DNA of 39,571 bases, from positions 1 to 39,571 of the IMG/VR virus record IMGVR_UViG_3300035698_007205; one strand, given 5' to 3'. The position numbers and the translations under genes are program-made. Under the pieces are notes generated by a model, which was not told the origin of the DNA, did not search any database, and was given only the letters and a program-made list of their open reading frames with translations. Origin of the DNA: a virus. Positions within the stretch are counted from its first letter, which is position 1. Every line of letters begins with the position of its first letter. This document shows positions 10,139 to 18,211 of this stretch, one piece after another.

Positions 10139-11197
10139 ATGTCAATGAAACAGAGCTATGCGGATATTTTGAAAAATTTATCCAAAAATAGAAAGCCAGA
10201 AAGCATCAATGATAAAGTTCTAATAATAGATGGTATGAATACTTTTCTCAGAGCTTATGCGGTATCCCCGTCGTCAATAGACGATGGTACGCATATTGGT
10301 GGCATTTCTGGCTTTTTATATTCTGTTGGCTATGCAATAAAAAGATTTACACCCACAAAATGTATAATAGTTTTTGATGGAATTGGTGGTTCGAAAAGAA
10401 GAAAGAAAATTGACCCCGAATATAAAGCAAACAGAAAAGTTCATACAAAAAAATACAATAGGGCTTATGATTTCCAAGATGATGTTAATGATGATAAAAT
10501 GAGAGCATTACAATTACAAAGATTGACAGAATATTTAGAAACATTGCCGGTTACAATCCTTTGCGAAGATTATGTAGAGGCCGATGATATAATCGCATAT
10601 GTAGTTGGTCTAAACAAAAAGAGTGATTATGTAATTATGTCAGCAGATAAGGATTTTTTGCAACTTGTAGATGACAACGTAAAAGTATGAAGTCCAACAA
10701 AAAAGGAAGTTTATACAATTAAAAAAGTACTACATGAATATAATATTCATCCATATAATTTTGCTTTATTTAGAGCAATAAATGGAGATAAGAGTGATAA
10801 TATAAAAGGAATTAAAGGTTTCGGACCTTCAACTATAAAGAAGTACTTCTCTTTTTTAAATGAGGGCGAGAGACATGATATAGGCGATTTAGTAAGATAT
10901 GCTGAAAAGAATAAGAAGTCGGTTATTTGCCAGACGTTAATTGATAATAAAACAACATTAGAAAGAAATTACAGTTTAATGCAATTAGAAGAATCAATAA
11001 TTTCTGGACAAATGAAGTTGAATGTTTTGGAACTATTGGACAACGAAATGAATGAGCTTAATAAATATAAATTTCAAGTTATGTCTCTTGAAGACAAACT
11101 TAATTTTGTAATTAAAAATATCAATACGTGGATATTATTATTTAGTAAGTTAAACTTATTTGCGGTCAAATATAACAAAAAGTCAAATAAAAGATAG
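10139..11197 (+). CDS. 5'-3' exonuclease / flap endonuclease (RNase H-like)
   Basis: A protein of 352 residues, with TGA 10688-10690 read as Trp. Hallmarks of the PIN/FEN superfamily appear in order: LIIDGMNTFLRAYA, VFDG followed by basic arch residues (KRRKKIDPEYKANRK), EDYVEADDIIAYV, VIMSADKDFLQLVDD, then FRAINGDKSDNIKGIKGFGP, the helix-hairpin-helix that follows the conserved GDKSDN. It removes RNA primers and 5' flaps on the lagging strand. TGA falls between the last nuclease Asp cluster and the helix-hairpin-helix. Stop TAG 11195-11197. Confidence 0.9.
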
Positions 11198-11224
11198 AAA
11201 GATTTTTCTTTTTTTTTATCTTTT
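11189..11224 (+). terminator. AT-rich hairpin at end of 5' nuclease gene
   Basis: AAAAGATA (11189-11196) pairs with TATCTTTT (11217-11224), and the inner GAAAGA can pair with the T-run with G-U pairs, giving a stem of about 14 pairs overlapping the nuclease stop codon. There is little T-run after the right arm, so this is at best a weak terminator or an mRNA 3' end. Confidence 0.4.
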
Positions 11225-11272
11225 GGGATTCTGCCGGTGTATTTAGATATAAAAGGTTACGGAGTGGAGAAA

Positions 11273-11431
11273 ATGAATAAAAAGAATGTTAAAATTAATG
11301 AAGATGCCTTTCACGAACTTAAGATTTATTGTGCGAAAGAAAACAAGAAAATCTATGAAGTGGCATCAATGCTTATAAGCGAGGGTATAAAAAAGAGCCA
11401 AGTAAAATCTAAAGATAAATCATATGAATAA
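11273..11431 (+). CDS. Small ribbon-helix-helix protein
   Basis: A protein of 52 residues. ATG 11273 is chosen over GTG 11237 because GGAGTGGAGAAA lies directly upstream. The sequence KKNVKINEDAFHELKIYC followed by a second helix (KIYEVASMLISEGIKK) fits the strand-helix-helix of Arc/CopG-type DNA-binding repressors. It lies directly before the split helicase gene. A second small ribbon-helix-helix gene lies beside the reductase break at 18041-18211. Autoregulation or regulation of the helicase operon is possible but unproven. Confidence 0.65.
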   Translation: MNKKNVKINEDAFHELKIYCAKENKKIYEVASMLISEGIKKSQVKSKDKSYE

Positions 11432-11479
11432 TTTTCTTTAATATAATTATCATTATGAAGAAAAATAAGGAGATGGTTT

Positions 11480-12790
11480 ATGACAGATACGCTGGGTAGT
11501 TTTGGCTATGCATTTCAAACAAAACTAATTACTGCTTTATTATTGGATAAGGAGTTTATAGAACAAATTAATGACGTTTTAAAAGTTAATTATTTTGATT
11601 CGGATTCTAATAAATGGATTGTTGGGAAGCAATTAGATTACTTTGAAAAATATAGGGCAACAATGTCTCTAGATGCTCTTAAAATAGAAGTAAAGAAAAT
11701 AAAGGGCGAAGTTGAAAAAACACAGGTGATTTCAACAATAAAAGATGTAATAAAAAACTTTAAGTCTACAGATTTAAATTATATTAAAGATGAAGCAATA
11801 ACATTTTGCAAAAACCAAGAAATGAAAAATGCAATATTGCAATCAGTAGACCTGCTGAAGGCTGGAAGTTATGATGCAATTCATTCATTGTTTGATGAGG
11901 TAATGAAAAAAGGACAAGTTAAAGATGTTGGTTTGGATTACAATGTTGACTTTGAAAGACGATATAATGAAGCATTAAGAAAATGTATAGTTCTGCCTTG
12001 GAATGTTCTAAATGAATTGACTGATGGCGGAATTGGTGCTGGCGAACTTGCTTGCTTTGTGGGCGGACCGGGAACTGGTAAAAGTTGGTTGTTGGCAAAT
12101 ATTGGGGCTCACGCCATAAAACTTGGGAAAAATGTATTACATTATACATTAGAATTAAAAGACAATTATACCGGACTAAGATATGATTCTCTTTTATCAG
12201 GATTTGCGACACAAGACTTAAAATATCATAAAGATAAAGTAAAAAAGGAAGTTGACAAATTAAAGGGTAAACTTACAATAAAAGAATATCCGACTTCTAC
12301 GGCAAGCATACAAACATTACAAGCTCATATTAAAAAGCATGAAACATTAAAATTTAAACCAGACCTAATAATAGTTGATTATGGCGATTTACTTTCAACT
12401 AAAGTTTCGAAAGGAATGGACAATAGTTATCATATTGGCGGCAATATCTTTGAAGAGTTAAGAGGTTTGGCTGGTATTTGGGATGTTCCATTATGGACAG
12501 CCTCCCAAGCTCAACGTTGCCATATTTTATCTGATAAAGTTATAACATTAAATGGAGAAAAAGAAATTGGCGATGTTAATGTTGGTGAAAAAATATTAAC
12601 CCACAAAGGATTCAAAAAAATATCACATAAGTTTCCAATGGAAAAACAAGCCGCATATAAAATTAAATTAAAATCTGGAAAAGAAATAACAATATCGGCA
12701 AACCATGAATTACCAGTTATGTATGGCAAATGTAAATCAATAGAAATGGGATTAAAAATTGGTGATAAACTTTTTACAAAGAAAAAATAG
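11480..12790 (+). CDS. Replicative DnaB/gp41-like helicase, N-terminal part fused to N-intein
   Basis: A protein of 436 residues behind AAGGAG. Residues 1-346 are helicase: an N-terminal helical domain, Walker A GGPGTGKS at 195-202, Walker B region LIIVDYGD near 296-303, and PLWTASQAQR, the motif preceding the DnaB arginine region. At Cys347 (12518) an intein begins. The gene then stops at TAG 12788-12790 with 90 intein residues and no C-terminal splicing motifs. The missing helicase end is in the gene at 12979, whose extein starts SSAES. Splicing in trans would give a helicase of 461 residues. Related gp41 split inteins at a similar site are known from marine metagenomes (Dassa and colleagues, 2009). 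Trp are all TGG (5). Confidence 0.92.
   Translation: MTDTLGSFGYAFQTKLITALLLDKEFIEQINDVLKVNYFDSDSNKWIVGKQLDYFEKYRATMSLDALKIEVKKIKGEVEKTQVISTIKDVIKNFKSTDLNYIKDEAITFCKNQEMKNAILQSVDLLKAGSYDAIHSLFDEVMKKGQVKDVGLDYNVDFERRYNEALRKCIVLPWNVLNELTDGGIGAGELACFVGGPGTGKSWLLANIGAHAIKLGKNVLHYTLELKDNYTGLRYDSLLSGFATQDLKYHKDKVKKEVDKLKGKLTIKEYPTSTASIQTLQAHIKKHETLKFKPDLIIVDYGDLLSTKVSKGMDNSYHIGGNIFEELRGLAGIWDVPLWTASQAQRCHILSDKVITLNGEKEIGDVNVGEKILTHKGFKKISHKFPMEKQAAYKIKLKSGKEITISANHELPVMYGKCKSIEMGLKIGDKLFTKKK
12518..12787 (+). other. N-terminal half of split intein (helicase)
   Basis: 90 residues starting with nucleophile Cys1 (CHILSDKVITLNGEKEIGDV), block A with a V-I-T-L-N-G-form hairpin. Block B is KSGKEITISANHELPV, where the usual T-x-x-H is S-A-N-H. 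It ends GLKIGDKLFTKKK, the normal end of a split N-intein. The partner is 12979-13119. Confidence 0.92.
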
Positions 12791-12794
12791 AAAT

Positions 12795-13004
12795 ATGGAT
12801 TTCAAATGCGGAAATGTAATTATAGAATATGATGGGGATTATTGACATAAAAATAAAGATTTAGATAAATTAAGAGATACCTATACAAACTCAAAGAATT
12901 ATAACACATTGAGAATAATGGGGAGCGAATATGGAAAAAACAAAAAAAAAGTAATTAGTAAATGTAAGGAGTTTATAAATGAAAATGCACAAATTAAATC
13001 CTAA
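12795..13004 (+). CDS. Minimal Vsr-like homing endonuclease between helicase halves
   Basis: An ORF of 69 residues lying exactly between the split-intein halves. It has IIEYDGDYWH (Asp13; Trp is TGA), a Lys/Asp-rich helix and TLRIMGSEYG. These align with the C-terminal catalytic core of the three larger endonucleases in the reductase (IExDGDYWH and LRFWExD). The N-terminal DNA-binding region of the larger ones is absent and the FWE motif is altered, so it is either a minimal catalytic core or a decayed remnant. No good ribosome binding site precedes ATG 12795. Its 3' end overlaps the C-intein gene by 26 bases. Confidence 0.7.
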
Positions 13005-13119
13005 AGATTTTATAATGGATGAAATAGTTTCAATAGAATTAATTGGAGACAAAGACACCGTAGATATATCTGTTGAAGACACACATATGTTTTTTGCAAA
13101 TGATATATATTCACATAAT
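12979..13119 (+). other. C-terminal half of split intein (helicase)
   Basis: 47 residues: block F TVDISVEDTHMFFANDIYSHN with the conserved H, terminal His-Asn at 13114-13119, and Ser as +1 residue. Its core SIELIGDKDTVDISVED closely resembles the C-intein at 22278 (SIELIKDDTYDIEVED), so the two split inteins are probably related copies. Confidence 0.92.
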
Positions 13120-13467
13120 TCGTCTGCCGAATCTGAAATTGTTCAAGGACATCAGGTAGCAGATAGTTATAAGAAAATTATGATTTCGGATTTTATTGTA
13201 TCATTATCAAGAACTGTTGAAGACAAGGTTGGGGGAACTGGCAGATTGCACATTATAAAGAATAGATTTGGGGCAGATGGTTTGACCTATGGCTCGTCAT
13301 TTAACGCTTCTAATGGCAATTTTGTAGTACACGATACTGTCACCGTGGAGGGTAGGAAGCAAACTGAAAAAGCATTTAAAAAGGACGGCATGAAAAGAGA
13401 ATATTATAGAAGAAAGTTTCAAGAGATAAATGATAAAACAGAGAATGATGAAGAAAAAGTTGAATAA
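12979..13467 (+). CDS. C-intein fused to helicase C-terminal part
   Basis: A protein of 162 residues from ATG 12979 behind AAGGAGTTTATAA. The first 47 residues are a C-intein ending in SHN. Residue 48 (Ser, codon 13120) begins the helicase C-extein SSAESEIVQGHQVADSYKK, which continues with VSLSRTVEDKVGGTGRLHII and the basic IKNRFGADG expected at the end of DnaB/gp41 RecA-like domains. 115 extein residues follow, with an acidic tail. The piece lacks an ATPase P-loop, so it must act after ligation to the 11480 product. There is no Trp. Confidence 0.9.
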   Translation: MKMHKLNPKDFIMDEIVSIELIGDKDTVDISVEDTHMFFANDIYSHNSSAESEIVQGHQVADSYKKIMISDFIVSLSRTVEDKVGGTGRLHIIKNRFGADGLTYGSSFNASNGNFVVHDTVTVEGRKQTEKAFKKDGMKREYYRRKFQEINDKTENDEEKVE

Positions 13468-13485
13468 TTTAATATTTATATTAAA
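13468..13485. repeat. Inverted repeat after helicase C-part
   Basis: A perfect 8-base inverted repeat (TTTAATAT, TT, ATATTAAA) starts at the base after the stop codon. A weak AT hairpin or an operator before the DHH gene is possible. A similar ATATTTATATTAAA string occurs just upstream of the endonuclease at 16631. Confidence 0.35.
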
Positions 13486-13505
13486 TGATTGTTGGGAGAC
13501 TATTA

Positions 13506-14930
13506 ATGAAAGTTAGTATAAAAAGAGAAATTATTTCCGAAATATTTGGAGAATATAAGGAATTATTTATTGAATCCGGAATTCAAAATATAAAGAAATT
13601 AGCGAAACAATATAAAAAGGCCGAGATGTGATTTCATGTAGATTTGGACGGAGTTGCGACTGCAATTGCTATGAAAGAATATTTAAAAAAATATGGGGTT
13701 ACTCTTGTAGATGCGTACCCAATTCAGTATGGGGGAAAAGAATTTACAACTAACAAAATGACCCCGGGAAGATTACATGTGTTAGTTGATTTCGCTCATT
13801 CGAAACCGGACATAAGAATTCATACTGACCACCACGATAATCAAACGGGCGTACCCGTAAAGGCTTCAAAATATTTTGTCAAATCTCCCTCAAATGCTAC
13901 CGCAATATCTGATAAAGTTGCCACAAGTAATATTTATAGTTCAAATGATTCTAAGGTAATTGATATGGTTGATTCTGCCAATTATGCAGATAATGATATT
14001 ACGCCGGACAATGTTATGAACACAGTATTTAAACTAGACAAAAAACTTGGGGTTGATAGAAACAACATTTATTTTGGACTAGTTGCTAACAAAATCCTCC
14101 TATCTTATAAGAATAAACCTAAATTTTTATCTAAGGTAGTGATGAACAGTTCTCCATCATTGAAAAGTATTTACTTAAATATGAAAGAAGAAGCCAAGAA
14201 ATTGGGATATGATATTAGTAAACTCAAAGCTAATAGCGTAGCATATCAAGACCAATCAGCTACAATTAAGGGAAAGAAAGATAAATTATTTTTAATGGGA
14301 AGCACAATAATGGTTTATGGATTGCTCGGAAGTGCTTTCAAGCCCGGGTCTTACGACAGATATACTGTCTTTAAATTATATCCCAAGTCAGATTATATTA
14401 ATATTTGTTGGCCAATGGGGCTTATTCAGCTTGCCAAAAATCCATTCAAAAAAGCCAAAAATCCATATCATTTGGGGAACATAGCGAAAAATGTATTAAA
14501 TAAATATAAAAGTAAATTAGATATAGAAACTAACCTAGAGGATATAAAAAGAATATTTGAAAGGGATATTACAAAAGAAAAAACACAATTAAATCCGGGG
14601 CAATGAATGAACTTTAATTTCACTGATTTTATGAATTTGTACGGAGATAAAATATATGGTATTGACGTAAAGAAAAAAAATGAACTTTTAGTAACACTAA
14701 AAAGTGTTGCTAAAAAAGATTGAAAAGATTTGAACGAAGATGAAAAAGAAATATTAACAAATGCAAAAATAAAAGTTTGAGATGTTATTCAAGCGTCATC
14801 TGGGGGGCACAAAGATATTACAAATATATCTGGATTGAATTTTTATGGCAAAGGTTATGTTGATTTAATGAAACAGATTTGAAAAGATGTCGGAGAAGAA
14901 ATGAAAAATAAGAAACTACAAGAAGGTTAA
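13506..14930 (+). CDS. DHH-family phosphoesterase (RecJ/NrnA-like)
   Basis: A protein of 474 residues with five TGA-encoded and one TGG-encoded Trp. Residues 43-50 are HVDLDGVA, the first metal-binding motif; later VDFAH and TDHHDN (Asp108-His109-His110) give the DHH signature. Near residue 433, SSGGHKDITNISG matches the GGH motif of a DHHA1 domain, although five TGA codons (from 13629 on) would hide parts of the gene under the standard code. The family contains single-strand exonucleases and nano-RNases. Here, among replication genes, a role in DNA end processing or nucleotide recycling is likely. GGGAG precedes ATG 13506. Confidence 0.85.
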
Positions 14931-14931
14931 T

Positions 14932-15111
14932 ATGTATAAATATAAAGGTTATGTAGGTCTTGGAGATACTGGCGGATTAGTACCATTTTCTTTTGAAATG
15001 ATTCATCCAATAATGAGAAGAGAAGATATGATGTTTACAATAAGTAAATGTATTAACCAGCCAATAAATAATATTCAATGAATAGAAGAATATAACGTAA
15101 AAAAGAAATAA
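14932..15111 (+). CDS. Small hypothetical protein, 59 residues
   Basis: ATG 14932 follows the DHH stop by one base. One TGA-encoded Trp lies near the end (NNIQWIEEYNV). Stop TAA 15109-15111. The sequence starts MYKYKGYVGLGDTGGLVPF and looks beta-rich. No family is recognised. The overlap-style spacing suggests translation coupled to the DHH gene. Confidence 0.5.
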
Positions 15112-15135
15112 ATAAAATAAAAGAGGTCACAAACA

Positions 15136-15684
15136 ATGAAAATATACAACGGCATTACATTGCCTAAGTTTTACAAAACAAAACCCTATTCAGGGAAAAC
15201 AAAAAAATACTTCTATACACCCTATAAAAAACTATTTGGTAAAATATGGTTAGTAAGCTATTATAAAAAAAACTCACAATACTATAACAAGAAAGCAATA
15301 TTATTTCTGATGCGGTATGTAAAGGTTGCTATAAATGAGGTAACTAAAGTAAATAACAAACAATATATAGAAGAAAAAGATGTATCAATATTAGACAGTA
15401 AAAATACATTATTAATTAGTTGCTATTCTAAGCAAGATGGTTGTTATGTTGGAATGCCTAATAAAGTAATGAAACTTATTACTGATAAAAAAATTACACA
15501 ATTTTACGGCAATGGACAACAAGATTATGCAATAGTTGGATATTCACCAAAACAAAAAAAACTATATCATTGGAATAAATCTAATATATATGAAATACAG
15601 ACTGATGAAAAGTTGACGGCAGAAAAAATAAAAATAATAGCAAAAATGATAGAAAAGAAAGATGAAGAACAAAAAAACGATTAG
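15136..15684 (+). CDS. Basic hypothetical protein, 182 residues
   Basis: Starts ATG 15136 after AAGAGGTCACAAACA. The protein is rich in Lys and Tyr with two TGG Trp and no TGA. The N-terminal 70 residues are strongly basic (TKPYSGKTKKYFYTPYKK), which would suit nucleic acid binding; the middle has LLISCYSKQDGCYVGMPNKV. The family is not recognised. It sits immediately upstream of the reductase genes. Confidence 0.6.
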   Translation: MKIYNGITLPKFYKTKPYSGKTKKYFYTPYKKLFGKIWLVSYYKKNSQYYNKKAILFLMRYVKVAINEVTKVNNKQYIEEKDVSILDSKNTLLISCYSKQDGCYVGMPNKVMKLITDKKITQFYGNGQQDYAIVGYSPKQKKLYHWNKSNIYEIQTDEKLTAEKIKIIAKMIEKKDEEQKND

Positions 15685-15703
15685 ATATTAAAAGGAGATA
15701 AAT

Positions 15704-16570
15704 GTGTTAATGAATGACTTTCAAAAGGAAATATGAAAACAAAATTACAAGTTACCATCAGAGAACAAAATAGAAGATACATGAAGAAGAATTGCCAAGG
15801 CAGTTGCAAGTGTAGAGAAAGATAAAGAATATTGAGAAGAACAATTTTACTATTTGCTGGAAGATTTTAAGTTTGTCCCCGGAGGTAGAATAAATGCCAA
15901 CATAGGTGTTAATGGAAGAAAGGAGACTACACTGTTTAATTGTTATGTTCACAACCCAAAAGACATTGGGTTTGAAGACCCAGATTCAATTGAAGGAATT
16001 TTTGAAATGGCAAAGAAACAAGCATTAACTCTTAAGTCGGAAGGTGGTTATGGAAGTAATTTTAGTTGGCTAAGACCTGCCGGGACATATATCGCTGGCA
16101 TAGGAGCAAGAACGCCGGGAGTCTTAAAGTTTATGGAATTATGAGATAAGTCCTCTGAAATTATTACTATGGGAACCACAAAGAGACATGGCAAAATAAG
16201 AGAGTATGAAAAAATTAAAATAAGAAAGGGTGCGCAAATGGGCGTGCTGAATTGTTTTTCTAAAAATACTGAAGTTCTTACAAGTATTGGTTGAATGGAT
16301 ATTATTGATATAATTAATAAAGTTTTAGATGGTCAAAAAATATTAGCATTAGATAAGAATGGAATGCCACATGAAATATATAATCCAATAATTAAGGAAC
16401 CAGAGCAATTATACGAAATAGAAACCGAAGATGGGGCTATTCTCCAAACGACAGCAGACCACAAATTTGAGGTTTATAACATTAATACAAAAGAAACATA
16501 TCTTAAGCCAATTTGTGATATTGAAATTGATGTAGAAATGCTGACCTCATTAAATACTCAGGATGTATAA
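15704..16570 (+). CDS. nrdJ: Class II ribonucleotide reductase part A, fused to N-intein
   Basis: The start GTG 15704 is six bases after AAAGGAG (ATG 15710 is the alternative). 183 extein residues carry the reductase N-terminus: FKFVPGGRINANIG, TLFNCYV with the active-site Cys80, SEGGYGSNFSWLRPAG and RKGAQMGVLN. At Cys 16253 an intein starts within GVLN/CWHPDIEEF. The gene ends TAA 16568 after 105 intein residues. Trp: five TGA, one TGG. The class II (adenosylcobalamin) assignment rests on this N-terminus and on the Cys-rich C-terminus of part D. The downstream continuation is at 17616. This is the first of four polypeptides that make the enzyme. Confidence 0.9.
16253..16567 (+). other. N-terminal half of split intein 1 (reductase)
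   Basis: 105 residues from Cys1: CFSKNTEVLTSIGWMDI is block A, with the Trp encoded TGA; block B is ILQTTADHKFEVYN with the T-x-x-H motif (TADH). It terminates without C-terminal blocks. The partner is 17616-17750, beyond the endonuclease gene. Confidence 0.9.
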
Positions 16571-16630
16571 AATATATTTTTTTACGAAAAAAAATGACAC
16601 CCAGATATTTATATTAAAGGAGTAATTAAA

Positions 16631-17665
16631 ATGAAAAATATTAATTTTTTTGAATATAATTTATTGTCTGATAGAAATATTTTAGATAATAATAAAAACG
16701 ATTATGTTATATGTCCAATATGTAAAAAAAAAATAACATTTAATGGATGCACCTCACATTCCAAAATCCATTTTGAAATTATTAATGCTAAGAGAAATTT
16801 TATAAAAAAAAAATATAAATTTCAAAATTATTGTTATTGCGGTAATGAAATAATTGTTCCAGAGAATATGAGAGATGCTAGAAGAAAACATACTCACTTC
16901 TGTTCTAACGAATGCTTTAATGAAGCAAAGAAAATTGTTAAAAAATATTATAAAACAAAATTATTAAATAAAAAATGTATAATATGTGGCAAAAAATTTG
17001 ATGCAAAGCACGTGAAAACAAAAACATGTTCATATAATTGTTGAACAAAGTTATTATCCAAAATAACAAAAAAAACATGAGATGATAGAACAGATAGAGA
17101 AAAAGAACAAATTGCAAGGAATATATCGTCGGGCTCTATTGGCAAACAAGGATGTATTGCTTGAAATAAGGGTTTATCGGGCGATGAATATATGAACCAT
17201 TACATTAAAGAGGATGGCACAAATTCTCTTTACGAAGCATTAAAAAATAATGATAAGTGATTTAGAAAAACAAATATTGAAAAAAAATTTGAAAGTTTAT
17301 TGTTAGAATTAGACGCAAGTTATCAGTATGGATTTTTCACACAGGGCTCTCAATTTGACTTTTTAATTTCTACAAATAAATTTGTTTATATTATAGAGCT
17401 TGATGGTGATTATTGACATAAATCAAAAAGATTATTTCCAAATATAAACGATAGAAAAATGAAACGACAAGAAGATAAATTAAAAGAAAAAAAAATAGAA
17501 AATATAAAAAATACAACAAAATCTTGAATAGTATTAAGATTTTGAGAGTATGATATAAATAATAATTTTAATAAAATAGAAAAGTGAATTAATAAATTAT
17601 TAATAGGAGAAAATAATGATAAAACAATATGTGAAATTAAAAAGAATTACGCCAATTGAAGTTAA
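16631..17665 (+). CDS. Vsr-like homing endonuclease 1 (reductase split intein 1)
   Basis: A protein of 344 residues behind AAAGGAG, with nine Trp all TGA. The N-terminal 140 residues carry Cys/His clusters that look like zinc fingers: CPICKKKITF with a distal H, CYCGNEI with CSNEC, and CIICGKKFD with CSYNC. A linker with GCIAWNKGLSG resembles a DNA-contacting NUMOD-type segment. The catalytic core is IIELDGDYWHKSK (Asp258) and later VLRFWEYD, the Vsr-type pattern shared with the other three endonucleases here. It lies precisely between the two intein halves. Its end overlaps the C-intein gene by 50 bases. Expected to cut intein-free reductase alleles and spread the arrangement. Confidence 0.85.
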
Positions 17666-17750
17666 TAAGTCATATGATTTTGCAGTTAAAGATAGCCACA
17701 GAATAATAGCAAGGAAGGGAGGGACAAAATTAGGAATTTATACATCTAAT
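17616..17750 (+). other. C-terminal half of split intein 1 (reductase)
   Basis: 45 residues with block F YDFAVKDSHRIIARKGG and the end KLGIYTSN, followed by +1 Cys. The penultimate residue is Ser (codon before AAT 17748) rather than the near-universal His, although Asn and +1 Cys are intact. Some functional inteins lack this His, so activity is likely but should be tested. Confidence 0.88.
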
Positions 17751-17993
17751 TGTTGGCACCCCGACATAGAAGAGTTTATAGTTGCAAAGCAAACGGCAGG
17801 AAGATTAACTAAGTTTAATTTGTCAGTTGGCATCACAGATGGGTTTATGGAGAAAATTTCTGAACCAGATAATAAAATTACAATTAAACTCAATGATGGC
17901 AGTGTATATTACGTCAAACCGAACGAAGAGATAGAGGTCGATGGAGAGGTTATTTTGGCAAAAGATTTCAAAATAAAACAGCAAAAAAAATAA
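17616..17993 (+). CDS. nrdJ: C-intein fused to reductase part B
   Basis: A protein of 125 residues from ATG 17616 behind AATAGGAGAAAAT. 45 C-intein residues end in TSN; the extein begins CWHPDIEEFIVAKQTAGRLT then FNLSVGITDGFMEK, the expected reductase continuation. After FMEKI comes a tail unlike the usual short link: ITIKLNDGSVYYVKPNEEIE, then VDGEVILAKDFKIKQQKK and TAA 17991. The reductase resumes at 19097 as a new gene with no working intein motif at this break. The tail resembles a Hint-fold strand pattern (DG...PNEEI..DG..AKDFK), so it is either a natural insert of this reductase or a dead intein remnant. Confidence 0.85.
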   Translation: MIKQYVKLKRITPIEVNKSYDFAVKDSHRIIARKGGTKLGIYTSNCWHPDIEEFIVAKQTAGRLTKFNLSVGITDGFMEKISEPDNKITIKLNDGSVYYVKPNEEIEVDGEVILAKDFKIKQQKK

Positions 17994-18040
17994 TTATGTG
18001 ATACTTATATATGTATTACAATGTAGTATTAGGAGATACA

Positions 18041-18211
18041 ATGAATGACAAAGGAACTAAAATGGTTAGTTTGAGAATGCCCATTCCAATTTATAATTAT
18101 TTAAAAAACAAAGCTGACAAAAAATTCTCTAACGTTAGTAGAATTATTATAGATATATTAGTTGATAATTATATGGAGGATAGTGAATGCCATATTGAAA
18201 AAGAGGATTAG
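18041..18211 (+). CDS. Small ribbon-helix-helix protein beside the second reductase break
   Basis: A protein of 56 residues. ATG 18041 is chosen because TAGGAGATACA lies just upstream; ATG 18011 is in frame but lacks a site. The sequence KMVSLRMPIPIYNYLKNKAD followed by SNVSRIIIDILVDNYM is a typical CopG/Arc strand-helix-helix. Its 3' end overlaps the next endonuclease by 25 bases, so the two are probably co-translated and inserted together. It may control endonuclease expression; that is inference. Confidence 0.65.
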   Translation: MNDKGTKMVSLRMPIPIYNYLKNKADKKFSNVSRIIIDILVDNYMEDSECHIEKED

